Shown in pieces: positions 45,260 through 52,699 of a stretch of DNA of 61,203 nucleotides. The notes below the pieces were generated by a model that saw only the letters and a list, made by a program, of their open reading frames with translations, did not search any database and had not been told where the DNA came from. The stretch covers positions 1 to 61,203 of the forward strand of contig NZ_LRQV01000028.1 of the NCBI RefSeq assembly GCF_001567585.1, read 5' to 3'. This DNA is from Micromonospora rosaria (lineage in GTDB: Bacteria; Actinomycetota; Actinomycetes; Mycobacteriales; Micromonosporaceae). Numbering within the stretch: position 1 is the first letter of the stretch; the number at the start of each line of letters is the position of its first letter. Made by a program: the position numbers and the translations under genes.

Positions 45260-46273
45260 TCATGCCGCCACCCGCCGCCGGGGCAGCCGGTGCCGCAGCT
45301 CCGCCAGGGGCGGGCGCTCCTCGACGGCCACGTCGCTGACCACGATCTCGCGGTCCAGGTTGGGCAGCGCGTCCGACCCGCCCCGGCGGAACTGGGTCAG
45401 CAGCGGCGTCGGCACGGTCCCGGGCAGGGCCCAGCCGCGCCGCTGCAACCGGGACCAGGCGGTGAGCATGATCTGCGCGGACATCCGGCCCAGCGCGGCG
45501 GTGTCCTGGTGCCGGTGCTTGCGCTCGCCGAGGTCCACCTGGGCCAGCGCGTCCAGGCCGACCAGCTCCAGCAGGTCGATCAGCATCGCCGTCTCCACCC
45601 CGTACCCGGAGACGAACGGCACCCTCGCCAGCACCTCCCGGCGGCCGGCGTACTCCCCGGCGAGGGGCTGCACGAAACCGGCCAGCTCCGGCCAGAAGAG
45701 GTTGAGCAGGGGGCGGGCCATCAGCTCGGTCACCCGGCCGCCCCCGTCGGGCTCGACCCCGGTCGTGCCCACCAGCGGCCGGTGGTAGAAGCCCTTGACG
45801 AAGTCCACCGACGGGTCGGTCAGCAGCGGGCCGAGCAGCCCGGTCACGAAGTGCGGCCGGAACTCCCGCAGGTCGGCGTCGACGAACGCGACGACGTCGC
45901 CCTCGGCGGCGGCCAGCCCCGCCCACAGCGCGTCGCCCTTGCCGGTCAGCCGGGGCAGTCCCCGGGTCATCTCGTCCTGGCTGACCACCTCGGCCCCGGC
46001 GGCGCGGGCCACCCGGGCGGTGCGGTCGGTGGAGCGGGAGTCCACCACGATCAGCTCGTCGACCAGCGGCACCCGGTCGACCAGGTGTTCCCGGATCGTC
46101 GACACGATCGCGCCGACGGTGGCCTCCTCGTTGCGGGCCGGCAGCACCACGCTGACCCGGCTCTCCCCCTTGGCCCGCAGCAGCCGGCGCGGCGTCCACC
46201 GCGTCGCCGCCGTGGTCCGATAGGTGGCCCACGCCTCCACCACCGGGGAGACGTTCGACACTGTGTCCCGCAC
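45260..46273 (-). CDS. gpgS: glucosyl-3-phosphoglycerate synthase
   Basis: 337 aa from GTG 46273; GTG 46261 is a second option. GT81/GT2-type GT-A fold: VVLPARNEEATVG, DELIVVDSRSTDRT, DVVAFVDADLREF with the metal-binding DAD, FVKGFYHRP, GGGRVTELMARPLLNLFWPELAGFVQPLAGEYAG and SGYGVE: the mycobacterial GpgS pattern. It joins NDP-glucose and 3-phosphoglycerate, the first step to glucosylglycerate or methylglucose lipopolysaccharide. A phosphatase (GpgP) is not adjacent. It forms an operon with the GT4 gene and is divergent from an oxidoreductase pair; the 214-bp gap (46274-46487) contains GGGTAT at 46329-46334 on its strand but no matching -35. Confidence 0.9.
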   Translation of the reverse strand: MRDTVSNVSPVVEAWATYRTTAATRWTPRRLLRAKGESRVSVVLPARNEEATVGAIVSTIREHLVDRVPLVDELIVVDSRSTDRTARVARAAGAEVVSQDEMTRGLPRLTGKGDALWAGLAAAEGDVVAFVDADLREFRPHFVTGLLGPLLTDPSVDFVKGFYHRPLVGTTGVEPDGGGRVTELMARPLLNLFWPELAGFVQPLAGEYAGRREVLARVPFVSGYGVETAMLIDLLELVGLDALAQVDLGERKHRHQDTAALGRMSAQIMLTAWSRLQRRGWALPGTVPTPLLTQFRRGGSDALPNLDREIVVSDVAVEERPPLAELRHRLPRRRVAA

Positions 46274-46436
46274 TGGCACACCCCCAGATTTGCTCGGAAC
46301 GAGCGGAGCCAGTGTTCCCAGCCCGCCCCCCTCGTTAACCGGATACCCGACGCCAACTTGATCACGGCGGGGGCACCCCCCGCATTCCCGGGTGGTGAAC
46401 GTTTGGTTGCGCGCCTGCCGGGCAGTGCTGTGCCGC

Positions 46437-46476
46437 AGGGGCCGGGTCGGGACGAGAGGGGCCGGGTCGGGACGAG
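46437..46476. repeat. perfect 20-bp tandem duplication
   Basis: Two identical 20-bp units at 46437-46456 and 46457-46476, immediately before the start of the oxidoreductase gene; the second contributes the GGGGCGGAG ribosome binding site region. Confidence 0.85.
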
Positions 46477-46487
46477 GGGCGGAGCTG

Positions 46488-47498
46488 ATGCGGACGTGCC
46501 GGGTGGGACTGGTGGGGGCCGGCGGGGTGGCCGCCCGGCACGCCCGCGTGCTGGCCGGGTTCGACGACGTCGAACTGCTCGGGGTGACCGACGTGGCCGC
46601 GTCGGCGGCGGCCGACCTCGCCGCCGGGTACGGCTGCCGGACCTTCGTCGACGTGGCGGACCTGCTCGCCGCCGGCCCGGACGCGGTGTACGTCTGCGTG
46701 CCGCCGTTCGCGCACGGGCCGGTGGAGGAGACGGTGGTCGACGCCGGGGTGCCCATGTTCGTGGAGAAGCCCGTCGCGGTGGACCTGGACACCGCCGAGC
46801 GGATCGCCGACCTGGTCCGGCGACGGGGTCTGCTCACCGCCGTCGGGCACCACTGGCGGTACCTGCACGTCGTACGGCGGGCCCGGGACCTGCTCGCCGA
46901 CCGCCCGGTCCGCATGGTCAACGGCGCCTGGCTGGACCGGGTCCCGCCGGTGCCGTGGTGGCCCCGGCGGGACCGCTCCGGCGGGCCCGTCGTCGAACAG
47001 GCCGCCCACGTGCTCGACCTGGTCCGGGTGCTGGCCGGGGAGGTGGCCGAGGTGACCGCGTACGGCGACGGCGCGCCGCCGGCGGCGGTCGAGGGGGCCG
47101 ACATCGACGCGGTCACCGCCGCCACCCTGCGCTTCACCAGCGGGGCGGTCGGCACCCTCGCCGCCGCGTGCGTGCTGACCTGGAAGCACCGTGCCGGCCT
47201 GGAGATCCTCGCCGACGGGCTGGCGCTGTCGCTGGCCGAGGACGGCCTGCTGGTCCGGGACGCCACCGGCGAGCGGTACCTGGCCGCCGACCCGGACGGC
47301 GCCCGGGTCGCCGTGGACCGGGCCTTCGTCGACGCGGTCCGGGGCGTCGGCGACGACGTCCGGGTGCCGTACGCCGAGGCGCTGCGGACCCAGCGGCTCG
47401 CCCTGGCCGTGGCCGAGTCGGCCCGGACCGGGCGGGCCGTGTCCCTGCCGACCGGTCCGGCGGCGCTGGCCGGGGCGGGACCGGTCGGCGATGCGTGA
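46488..47498 (+). CDS. Gfo/Idh/MocA-family oxidoreductase
   Basis: 336 aa from ATG 46488; upstream in-frame starts are less likely because the GGGGCGGAG site fits this one. N-terminal Rossmann domain with VGLVGAGGVAARHARVLAG, DAVYVCVPPFAHG and the EKP motif (FVEKPVAV) typical of the family. The C-terminal alpha/beta dimerisation domain carries VVEQAAHVLDLVRVLAG with the conserved His. It uses NAD(P) to oxidise or reduce a sugar, cyclitol or similar substrate. It overlaps the next dehydrogenase gene by 8 nt, so the two act in sequence or on the same compound. Substrate unknown. Confidence 0.87.
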   Translation: MRTCRVGLVGAGGVAARHARVLAGFDDVELLGVTDVAASAAADLAAGYGCRTFVDVADLLAAGPDAVYVCVPPFAHGPVEETVVDAGVPMFVEKPVAVDLDTAERIADLVRRRGLLTAVGHHWRYLHVVRRARDLLADRPVRMVNGAWLDRVPPVPWWPRRDRSGGPVVEQAAHVLDLVRVLAGEVAEVTAYGDGAPPAAVEGADIDAVTAATLRFTSGAVGTLAAACVLTWKHRAGLEILADGLALSLAEDGLLVRDATGERYLAADPDGARVAVDRAFVDAVRGVGDDVRVPYAEALRTQRLALAVAESARTGRAVSLPTGPAALAGAGPVGDA

Positions 47499-48579
47499 CC
47501 GGGTGGTGGTGGTCGCCGGGCCGGGCCGGGTGGAACTGGTCGAGCAGGACGCCGCCGCGCCCCGCCCCGGGACCTTCCGGGTGGAGACGCTGTACAGCGG
47601 GGTCTCCACCGGCACCGAGCTGAGCTACGTCAAGGGCACCAACCCGTACCTGACCGGCACCTGGGACGCCGACCTGGGGTTGTTCCGGCCGGGCCGGGCG
47701 GACCCCGCGTACCCGGTCACCCGGCTGGGGTACATGCAGGTCGCCCGGGTCGTGGCGAGCGCCACCCCGGCCGTGGCGGTGGGCACGGTCGGCGCCCTGA
47801 CCTACGGCCACCGCACCGGGTACCTGGCCGACGCCGTCGCCGACCGGTTCGTCCCGCTCCCCGCCGACCTCGACCCGTTGCTCGGCGTCTACGTGGCGCA
47901 CCTGGGCCCGATCTGCGCCAACGGGCTGCTGCACGCCGCCGCCGACCTGTACGGCGCCGGGGTGCGCACGCTCGGCGACGGGGTCCGCGGCCGTCGGGTC
48001 GCGGTGGTCGGCGCCGGGGTGGTCGCGCTGCTCACCGCCCTGTTCGCCCGCCACCACGGGGCCGCCTCGGTGGTGGTGGTCGACCCGACCCCCGGGCGGC
48101 GCGCGGCGGCCGAGGCGCTCGGCCTGCAGACCCTCGACCCGGACGCGGCCGACCCCGCCGTGCTGCTCAAGAGCCGCTGGGCGCACCACCCCGGCGACCG
48201 CGGCGCGGACGTGGTCTTCCAGTGCCGGGGCCAGGACTGGGCGCTGCACCTCGCGCTGCGCCTGCTGCGCCCCCAGGGCACCGTGGTCGACCTGGCCTTC
48301 TACCAGGGCGGCGCGGAGCGGGTCCGGCTCGGTGAGGAGTTCCACCACAACGGGCTGTCGCTGCGCTGCGCCCAGATCGGCCGGGTGCCGCGCGGGCTGG
48401 CCCCGACCTGGGACCGGGACCGGCTCAGCGCCGAGACCGTCGACCTGCTCCGCGCCCACGGGGACCTGATCCGCGCGCACCTGGTGTCGGCGGTGGTCCC
48501 GTTCGCCCAGGCGCCGGCCCTCCTGACCGATCTGGCGCAGCGCCGCCGCCAGGAACTCCAGGTCGTCCTCACCCCCTGA
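47491..48579 (+). CDS. zinc-type (MDR) dehydrogenase-like protein
   Basis: 362 aa, ATG overlapping the upstream oxidoreductase gene by 8 nt. Medium-chain dehydrogenase fold: N-terminal GroES-like part with FRVETLYSGVSTGTELSYVKG, and a Rossmann domain with RRVAVVGAGVVALLTALFARHHGAASVVVVD. The structural zinc Cys cluster is absent, and the usual catalytic zinc Cys aligns with Ser in YSGVSTGTE, as in the BchC/threonine-dehydrogenase-like subgroup. It probably acts with the Gfo/Idh protein. A hairpin repeat follows 10 bp after the stop and should terminate the operon. Confidence 0.83.
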   Translation: MRDRVVVVAGPGRVELVEQDAAAPRPGTFRVETLYSGVSTGTELSYVKGTNPYLTGTWDADLGLFRPGRADPAYPVTRLGYMQVARVVASATPAVAVGTVGALTYGHRTGYLADAVADRFVPLPADLDPLLGVYVAHLGPICANGLLHAAADLYGAGVRTLGDGVRGRRVAVVGAGVVALLTALFARHHGAASVVVVDPTPGRRAAAEALGLQTLDPDAADPAVLLKSRWAHHPGDRGADVVFQCRGQDWALHLALRLLRPQGTVVDLAFYQGGAERVRLGEEFHHNGLSLRCAQIGRVPRGLAPTWDRDRLSAETVDLLRAHGDLIRAHLVSAVVPFAQAPALLTDLAQRRRQELQVVLTP

Positions 48580-48588
48580 GCTGCGGGG

Positions 48589-48637
48589 AAGGAAGGGCCC
48601 CTTGTTAACGCATACGGTTAACAAGGGGTCCTTCCTT
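48589..48637 (+). terminator. hairpin terminator/repeat after the dehydrogenase gene
   Basis: AAGGAAGGGCCCCTTGTTAA.. (48589-48609) pairs with 48617-48637 (GTTAACAAGGGGTCCTTCCT..) with one mismatch in 21 and a 7-nt loop. It is a short relative of the element at 40332-40412. Its T-poor end is typical of this repeat family. Confidence 0.85.
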
Positions 48638-48659
48638 CCAATCGTGTCCGGTCGGGGGC

Positions 48660-48687
48660 GTGACAACCGGCGTGGGTCGCGTACCGT
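48660..48687 (+). promoter_or_regulatory. promoter of secA2, predicted leaderless
   Basis: GTGACA (48660-48665), 16-nt spacer, TACCGT (48682-48687); the ATG at 48696 is 8 nt further, where transcription would start. No ribosome binding site is present, so a leaderless mRNA is likely. Confidence 0.5.
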
Positions 48688-48695
48688 TGCGGCTC

Positions 48696-50987
48696 ATGGG
48701 TGTGTCGCAACGGTTGAAGTCCAGGTTCCGCCGGTTCCTCCAGCGCCCGGGGACCACGGTCGACCTGGCCCCGCTGGAGAAGCTGCTGCCGGCGATCGAG
48801 GCGCGCGAGGACGATCTCGTCGCGCTCGACGACGCCGAGTTGACCGAGGCCGCCGGCCGGGCCGAGCGGTACCCGGAGATCTGCGCGATCGGCCGGGAGG
48901 CCGCCCGCCGGGGTCTGGACCAGCGCCCGTACGACGTGCAGCTGCTCGGCGCGATGGCGCTGCTCTCCGGCAAGGTCGCCGAGATGGCCACCGGTGAGGG
49001 CAAGACGCTCACCGCCGCGATCGCCGCGTACGGGCACGTGCGGCTCGGCAACGGGCCGGTGCACGTGCTCACCGTCAACGACTACCTGGCCCGCCGGGAC
49101 GCCGAGTGGATGGAGCCGGTCTACACCCTGCTCGGGCTCACCGTGGGCTGGGTCAACGAGGCGTCCACCCCGCAGGAGCGGCGGGAGGCGTACGCCCGGG
49201 ACGTCACCTACGTCGCGGTCAGCGAGGCCGGCTTCGACTTCCTCCGCGACCAGCTCGTCACCGACCTGGCCGACCGGGTCCAGCCGCCGCTGTCCACCGC
49301 CATCGTCGACGAGGCCGACTCCATCCTCATCGACGAGGCCCGGGTGCCGATGGTCCTCGCCGGCGCGGTCGCCGGTGAGCAGGACCCGGTGCACGCCGCC
49401 GCCGCGCTGGTGCGCGGGCTGCGCAAGGGCCCGCACTACACCGTCGCCGAGGACGGCCGCAGCGCCGCGCTCACCAGCGCCGGCCTGGCCGCCGTCGAGG
49501 CCAAGCTGGGCGACATCGACCTGTACGCCGAGGAGCACGTCGCGCAGCTCTCCGCGGTGAACGTGGCGCTGCACGCGCACGCCCTGCTGCACCGCGACGT
49601 CGACTACATCGTGCGGGACGGCTCCGTCGAGCTGATCGACGAGATGCGCGGCCGGGTCGCCCAGCGCCGCCGCTGGCCGGACGGCCTCCAAGCGGCCGTG
49701 GAGGCCAAGGAGGGGCTCGACGCCACCGCCGAGGGGGAGGTGCTGGGCACCGTCGCGGTGCAGGCGTACATCGGGCTCTACCCGCGCAAGTGCGGGATGA
49801 CCGCGACCGCGGTGCTCGTCGGTGACCAGCTCCGGGAGTTCTTCTCCCTGGAAGTGGCGGTGATCCCGCCGAACACCCCGTGCATCCGGGAGGACGAGCC
49901 GGACCGCATCTACGCCACCCGGGCGGAGAAGGAGGAGGCGCTGGTCGACGAGATCCGGCGCTGCCACGAGGCGGGCCGCCCGGTGCTCGTCGGCACCCTC
50001 GACGTCAAGGAGTCGGAAGGGCTGGCCGCCGCGCTGGAGACCGCCGGGGTGCCCAGCGTGGTGCTCAACGCCAAGAACGACGACGAGGAGGCGGCGATCA
50101 TCGCCGAGGCCGGCGCGTACGGCGCGGTCACCGTCTCCACCCAGATGGCCGGCCGGGGCGTGGACATCCGCCTCGGCGGCAGCGACCAGGCCGACCGCGA
50201 ACGGGTGGCCGACCTCGGCGGCCTGTACGTCATCGGCAGCGGCCGGCACGACAGCCGCCGGGTCGACGACCAGCTCCGCGGCCGGGCCGGCCGGCAGGGC
50301 GATCCGGGCGGGTCGGTCTTCTTCGTCAGCCTGGAGGACGACCTGGTCGTCCGGCACGCCGGCGACACCGTGCCGGCCTCACCCCGGATGAACGCCGACG
50401 GCCTGGTCACCGACAGCCAGGTGGACTACGCGGTAGAGCACGCCCAGCGGGTGGCCGAGGGCGTCAACCACGAGATCCACCGCAACACCTGGCGGTACAG
50501 CGTGGTGATCGAGCAGCAGCGCAAGGCCCTGGCCGAGCGCCGCGAGCGGCTGCTGACCAGCGACGTGGCCGCGCTGATGCTGCTGGACCGTCAGCCGGAG
50601 AAGGCCGGCGAGATGGACGAGGACCTGCTCGCCCGGGTGGCCCGGTCGATCGCCCTGTTCCACCTCGACCGGCTCTGGGCGGAGCACCTGGCCGAGCTCT
50701 CCGAGGTCCGGGAGGGCGTGCACCTGCGCGCGCTGGGCCGCCTGGACCCGCTCGACGAGTTCCACCGGGCGGCGGTGCCCGCCTTCAACAACCTGGTCCC
50801 GGAGATCGAACGCCGGACCATCGAGACCTTCACCGAGACCGAGTTCGACGAGGACTGGGAGCCGGACGCCGCCAAGCTGGTCCGTCCGAGCGCCACCTGG
50901 ACGTACCTGGTGCACGACAACCCGTTCGGCTCCGAGCTCGACCGGCTCATCGCCTCGGTCGGCCGGCGGCTCAGCGCCGCCCGCTGA
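48696..50987 (+). CDS. secA2: accessory preprotein translocase ATPase SecA2
   Basis: 763 aa from ATG 48696; GTG/ATG starts further upstream overlap the promoter. DEAD-like motor: MATGEGKTLTAAI with GEGKT at 100-104, VDEADSILIDEARVPM, STQMAGRGVDIRLGG where canonical SecA has TNMAGRGTD, and QLRGRAGRQGDPG. It is shorter than housekeeping SecA, lacks the C-terminal zinc-binding tail, and has a reduced helical wing, as SecA2 does. It drives export of a subset of proteins through SecYEG. No accessory Sec or substrate gene is nearby. A strong terminator follows at 50998-51041. Confidence 0.9.
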   Translation: MGVSQRLKSRFRRFLQRPGTTVDLAPLEKLLPAIEAREDDLVALDDAELTEAAGRAERYPEICAIGREAARRGLDQRPYDVQLLGAMALLSGKVAEMATGEGKTLTAAIAAYGHVRLGNGPVHVLTVNDYLARRDAEWMEPVYTLLGLTVGWVNEASTPQERREAYARDVTYVAVSEAGFDFLRDQLVTDLADRVQPPLSTAIVDEADSILIDEARVPMVLAGAVAGEQDPVHAAAALVRGLRKGPHYTVAEDGRSAALTSAGLAAVEAKLGDIDLYAEEHVAQLSAVNVALHAHALLHRDVDYIVRDGSVELIDEMRGRVAQRRRWPDGLQAAVEAKEGLDATAEGEVLGTVAVQAYIGLYPRKCGMTATAVLVGDQLREFFSLEVAVIPPNTPCIREDEPDRIYATRAEKEEALVDEIRRCHEAGRPVLVGTLDVKESEGLAAALETAGVPSVVLNAKNDDEEAAIIAEAGAYGAVTVSTQMAGRGVDIRLGGSDQADRERVADLGGLYVIGSGRHDSRRVDDQLRGRAGRQGDPGGSVFFVSLEDDLVVRHAGDTVPASPRMNADGLVTDSQVDYAVEHAQRVAEGVNHEIHRNTWRYSVVIEQQRKALAERRERLLTSDVAALMLLDRQPEKAGEMDEDLLARVARSIALFHLDRLWAEHLAELSEVREGVHLRALGRLDPLDEFHRAAVPAFNNLVPEIERRTIETFTETEFDEDWEPDAAKLVRPSATWTYLVHDNPFGSELDRLIASVGRRLSAAR

Positions 50988-50997
50988 TCTGCTCGTC

Positions 50998-51041
50998 GGG
51001 GCCCCGACCTAGCGCATTCCCGCCAGGTCGGGGCCCCTTTT
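50998..51041 (+). terminator. intrinsic terminator after secA2
   Basis: GGGGCCCCGACCT (50998-51010) pairs perfectly with AGGTCGGGGCCCC (51025-51037), 14-nt loop, followed by TTTT (51038-51041). The GGGGCCCC arms are themselves palindromic. Confidence 0.93.
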
Positions 51042-51047
51042 ACCACT

Positions 51048-51073
51048 GTTTCGACCGATGTCTGCGAGGGTAG
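51048..51073 (+). promoter_or_regulatory. SigB/SigF-type promoter of the leader peptide/ANTAR gene
   Basis: GTTT (51048-51051), 16-nt spacer, GGGTAG (51068-51073), starting just after the secA2 terminator. Start of transcription would be about 30 nt before the leader-peptide ATG. Confidence 0.7.
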
Positions 51074-51110
51074 TAGGCCGGGTCCGAGCAGTCGGGAAAG
51101 AGAGCGGGAC

Positions 51111-51182
51111 ATGACACAGGTCTGGGCAACGTACGCCGGTACCGCGCGGAGCGCGGTGACGTGGGGGGCCGCGGCGCGGTGA
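51111..51182 (+). CDS. 23-aa leader peptide coupled to the GAF-ANTAR gene
   Basis: ATG 51111 with GAGAGCGGG upstream, ending in TGA at 51180-51182, which overlaps the GTG start of the next gene as GTGA. The peptide (MTQVWATYAGTARSA... ending in AAAR) has two Trp and no special homology. The arrangement suggests translational coupling and supports the regulator start at 51179. Too short for homology support; a chance frame is possible. Confidence 0.5.
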   Translation: MTQVWATYAGTARSAVTWGAAAR

Positions 51183-51919
51183 ACCTGGACATCCGAGAAC
51201 CGCTCGAGGAGAACCTCGGCGTGTTGGAGACGGCCGCGCTGTTGCGCGAGCTGACCGCCGGCCTGATCGCCGTGACCGACTTCGACGAGGCGTTGACCCG
51301 ACTGGTCCGCGTCGCCCGCGACGCGGTACCGGGGGTCACCTGGTGCGGCTTCACCACCCTGCGGGCCGGGGAGCCGGCCGGGGTGGCCGGGTCCGAGCCG
51401 AGGCTGGCCGAACTCGACGACCTGCGACACGGGCCGGACACGCCGGCGATGAGCGCGATCCGCCGCCGGGAGATGGTGCTCTCCGCCGACCTCGCCGCCG
51501 AGGACCGCTGGCCGGCCTGGACCCGGCGGGCACGGGCGCTGGGCGTGCACGGGGTGGTCGCCGCGCCGGTGGACGTCGACGACCACGTGATCGGCGCGGT
51601 CAACCTGTACGCCGACCGGCCGCACGTGCTGACCGCGCGCCGGCAGCTCACCGCGATGCTCCTCGCCGAGCACGCCGGTCTGCTCCTGGCGGCGGTCCGG
51701 GACCGGGCCCGGCAGAGCGCCCGGACCGGGGAGAGCGACGCGGCCCTGCTCACCGAGGGGGTGGTGGGGCAGGCGATCGGGGTGATCATGACCCAGCGGG
51801 GCTGCCCCGCGCCCGAGGCCCTCGAGGTGCTGCGCAGCGCCGCCTCCTCGCTGGACATCCCGCTGCGCGAGGTCGCCGAGCGGCTGGTCGCCACGGTCTC
51901 CCGACCCCGGGAGAGCTGA
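51179..51919 (+). CDS. GAF-ANTAR RNA-binding antitermination regulator
   Basis: 246 aa from GTG 51179 (GTGA overlap with the leader peptide; GTG 51161 is an alternative). GAF domain about 30-175 (VPGVTWCGFTTLRAG; GAVNLYADRP). ANTAR domain about 188-245: GVVGQAIGVIMTQRGCPAPEALEVLRSAASSL with the conserved hydrophobic and Ala positions. ANTAR domains bind paired hexaloop hairpins in nascent RNA and prevent termination; the GAF domain senses a small signal. A SigB/SigF-type promoter drives the unit. Similar to mycobacterial Rv1626-like and Streptomyces GAF-ANTAR proteins in layout. Target RNAs are not visible in the window. Confidence 0.9.
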   Translation: MNLDIREPLEENLGVLETAALLRELTAGLIAVTDFDEALTRLVRVARDAVPGVTWCGFTTLRAGEPAGVAGSEPRLAELDDLRHGPDTPAMSAIRRREMVLSADLAAEDRWPAWTRRARALGVHGVVAAPVDVDDHVIGAVNLYADRPHVLTARRQLTAMLLAEHAGLLLAAVRDRARQSARTGESDAALLTEGVVGQAIGVIMTQRGCPAPEALEVLRSAASSLDIPLREVAERLVATVSRPRES

Positions 51920-52018
51920 CCGGGCCGGTCCGCGCCGCCGGCCGTGTCCGGCCGTCCGCGCTGCCGGCTGTCGTGGCCCGCCGGCCGTCCGGTCGGCCTG
52001 GTCGGGGTGGTCCGGCAC

Positions 52019-52045
52019 GGTTTTCGCCATCCGGTGCCCGGGTAG
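52019..52045 (+). promoter_or_regulatory. SigB/SigF-type promoter of the DUF2231 gene
   Basis: GGTTT (52019-52023), 16-nt spacer, GGGTAG (52040-52045), about 35 nt before the ATG at 52089 with GGGGAGG between. Confidence 0.72.
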
Positions 52046-52088
52046 CACCAGAGGTCGTGGGCTGAGACGATACCTGGGGAGGTACACG

Positions 52089-52586
52089 ATGGAGAGCCGG
52101 CTGCGGGTGCACGGCCATCCGATCCAACCGATGCTGGTGACGTTCCCGTTCGGGCTCTTCGTCAGTGCGACCGTCTTCGACCTGGCCGACCTCGCCGGCG
52201 GCCCGGTCTTCCTCGGCGAGGTGGGCTACTGGACCGCCGTCGCCGCGCTGGTCGCCGCCGCGTTGGCCACGGTCGCCGGCATGGTCGACCTGTGGGACGT
52301 GCCCGGCGGGCGCACCCGGCGCACCGCGGTCACCTTCAACCTGGTCAACGCCGCGATGGCCGGCCTCTTCCTGCTGGCCTGTCTGATCCGGGCGGAGGCG
52401 TCGAACCGGGGGGCCTCCGGGACGCTGCTCGCCGTCGAACTGGTCGCCCTCGCCGTCGGCGCGGTGGGTGTCGGGCTGGGCTCGCGGCTGGTCCGGCAGT
52501 TCGAGTCCGGGCGGGCCGAGGCGGGCACGTTCGAGGCGATCGGCGGGGTCGACGCCACCGTGGAGCTGAGCACCCACCGCCTCTGA
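52089..52586 (+). CDS. DUF2231 membrane protein
   Basis: 165 aa, ATG with GGGGAGG at 52076-52082. Four membrane helices (about 15-35, 44-66, 80-100, 112-132) and the DUF2231 signature at the start: LRVHGHPIQPMLVTFPFGLFVSA. Some family members carry heme- or quinone-linked roles, but function is generally unknown; His8 and His10 are conserved-type residues. The stop codon lies inside the first unit of a 19-bp tandem repeat, so the last residues (STHRL) are part of the repeat. A stress-type promoter precedes it. Confidence 0.87.
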   Translation: MESRLRVHGHPIQPMLVTFPFGLFVSATVFDLADLAGGPVFLGEVGYWTAVAALVAAALATVAGMVDLWDVPGGRTRRTAVTFNLVNAAMAGLFLLACLIRAEASNRGASGTLLAVELVALAVGAVGVGLGSRLVRQFESGRAEAGTFEAIGGVDATVELSTHRL

Positions 52587-52656
52587 CCGCACCCACCGCC
52601 GCTGACCACACCCACCACCGCTGACCGCACCATCCGGCTCTGACCGCACCATCCGC
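52571..52656. repeat. 19-bp tandem repeat spanning the 3' end of the DUF2231 gene
   Basis: Imperfect units at 52571-52589, 52590-52608, 52609-52627 and 52628-52646 plus a partial. Consensus is close to CACCCACCGCCGCTGACCG. Each unit carries TGA; the one in the first unit is the stop codon of the gene. Confidence 0.8.
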
Positions 52657-52699
52657 GCGGGGCCACCGGTTGCGTGCGACCCCGTCGGTGCGGCGCGGG

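Noticed and set aside
46323..46340. SigB/SigF-type promoter for gpgS
   Set aside because: GGGTAT is present on the right strand but no GTTT-like element lies 14-17 nt upstream.
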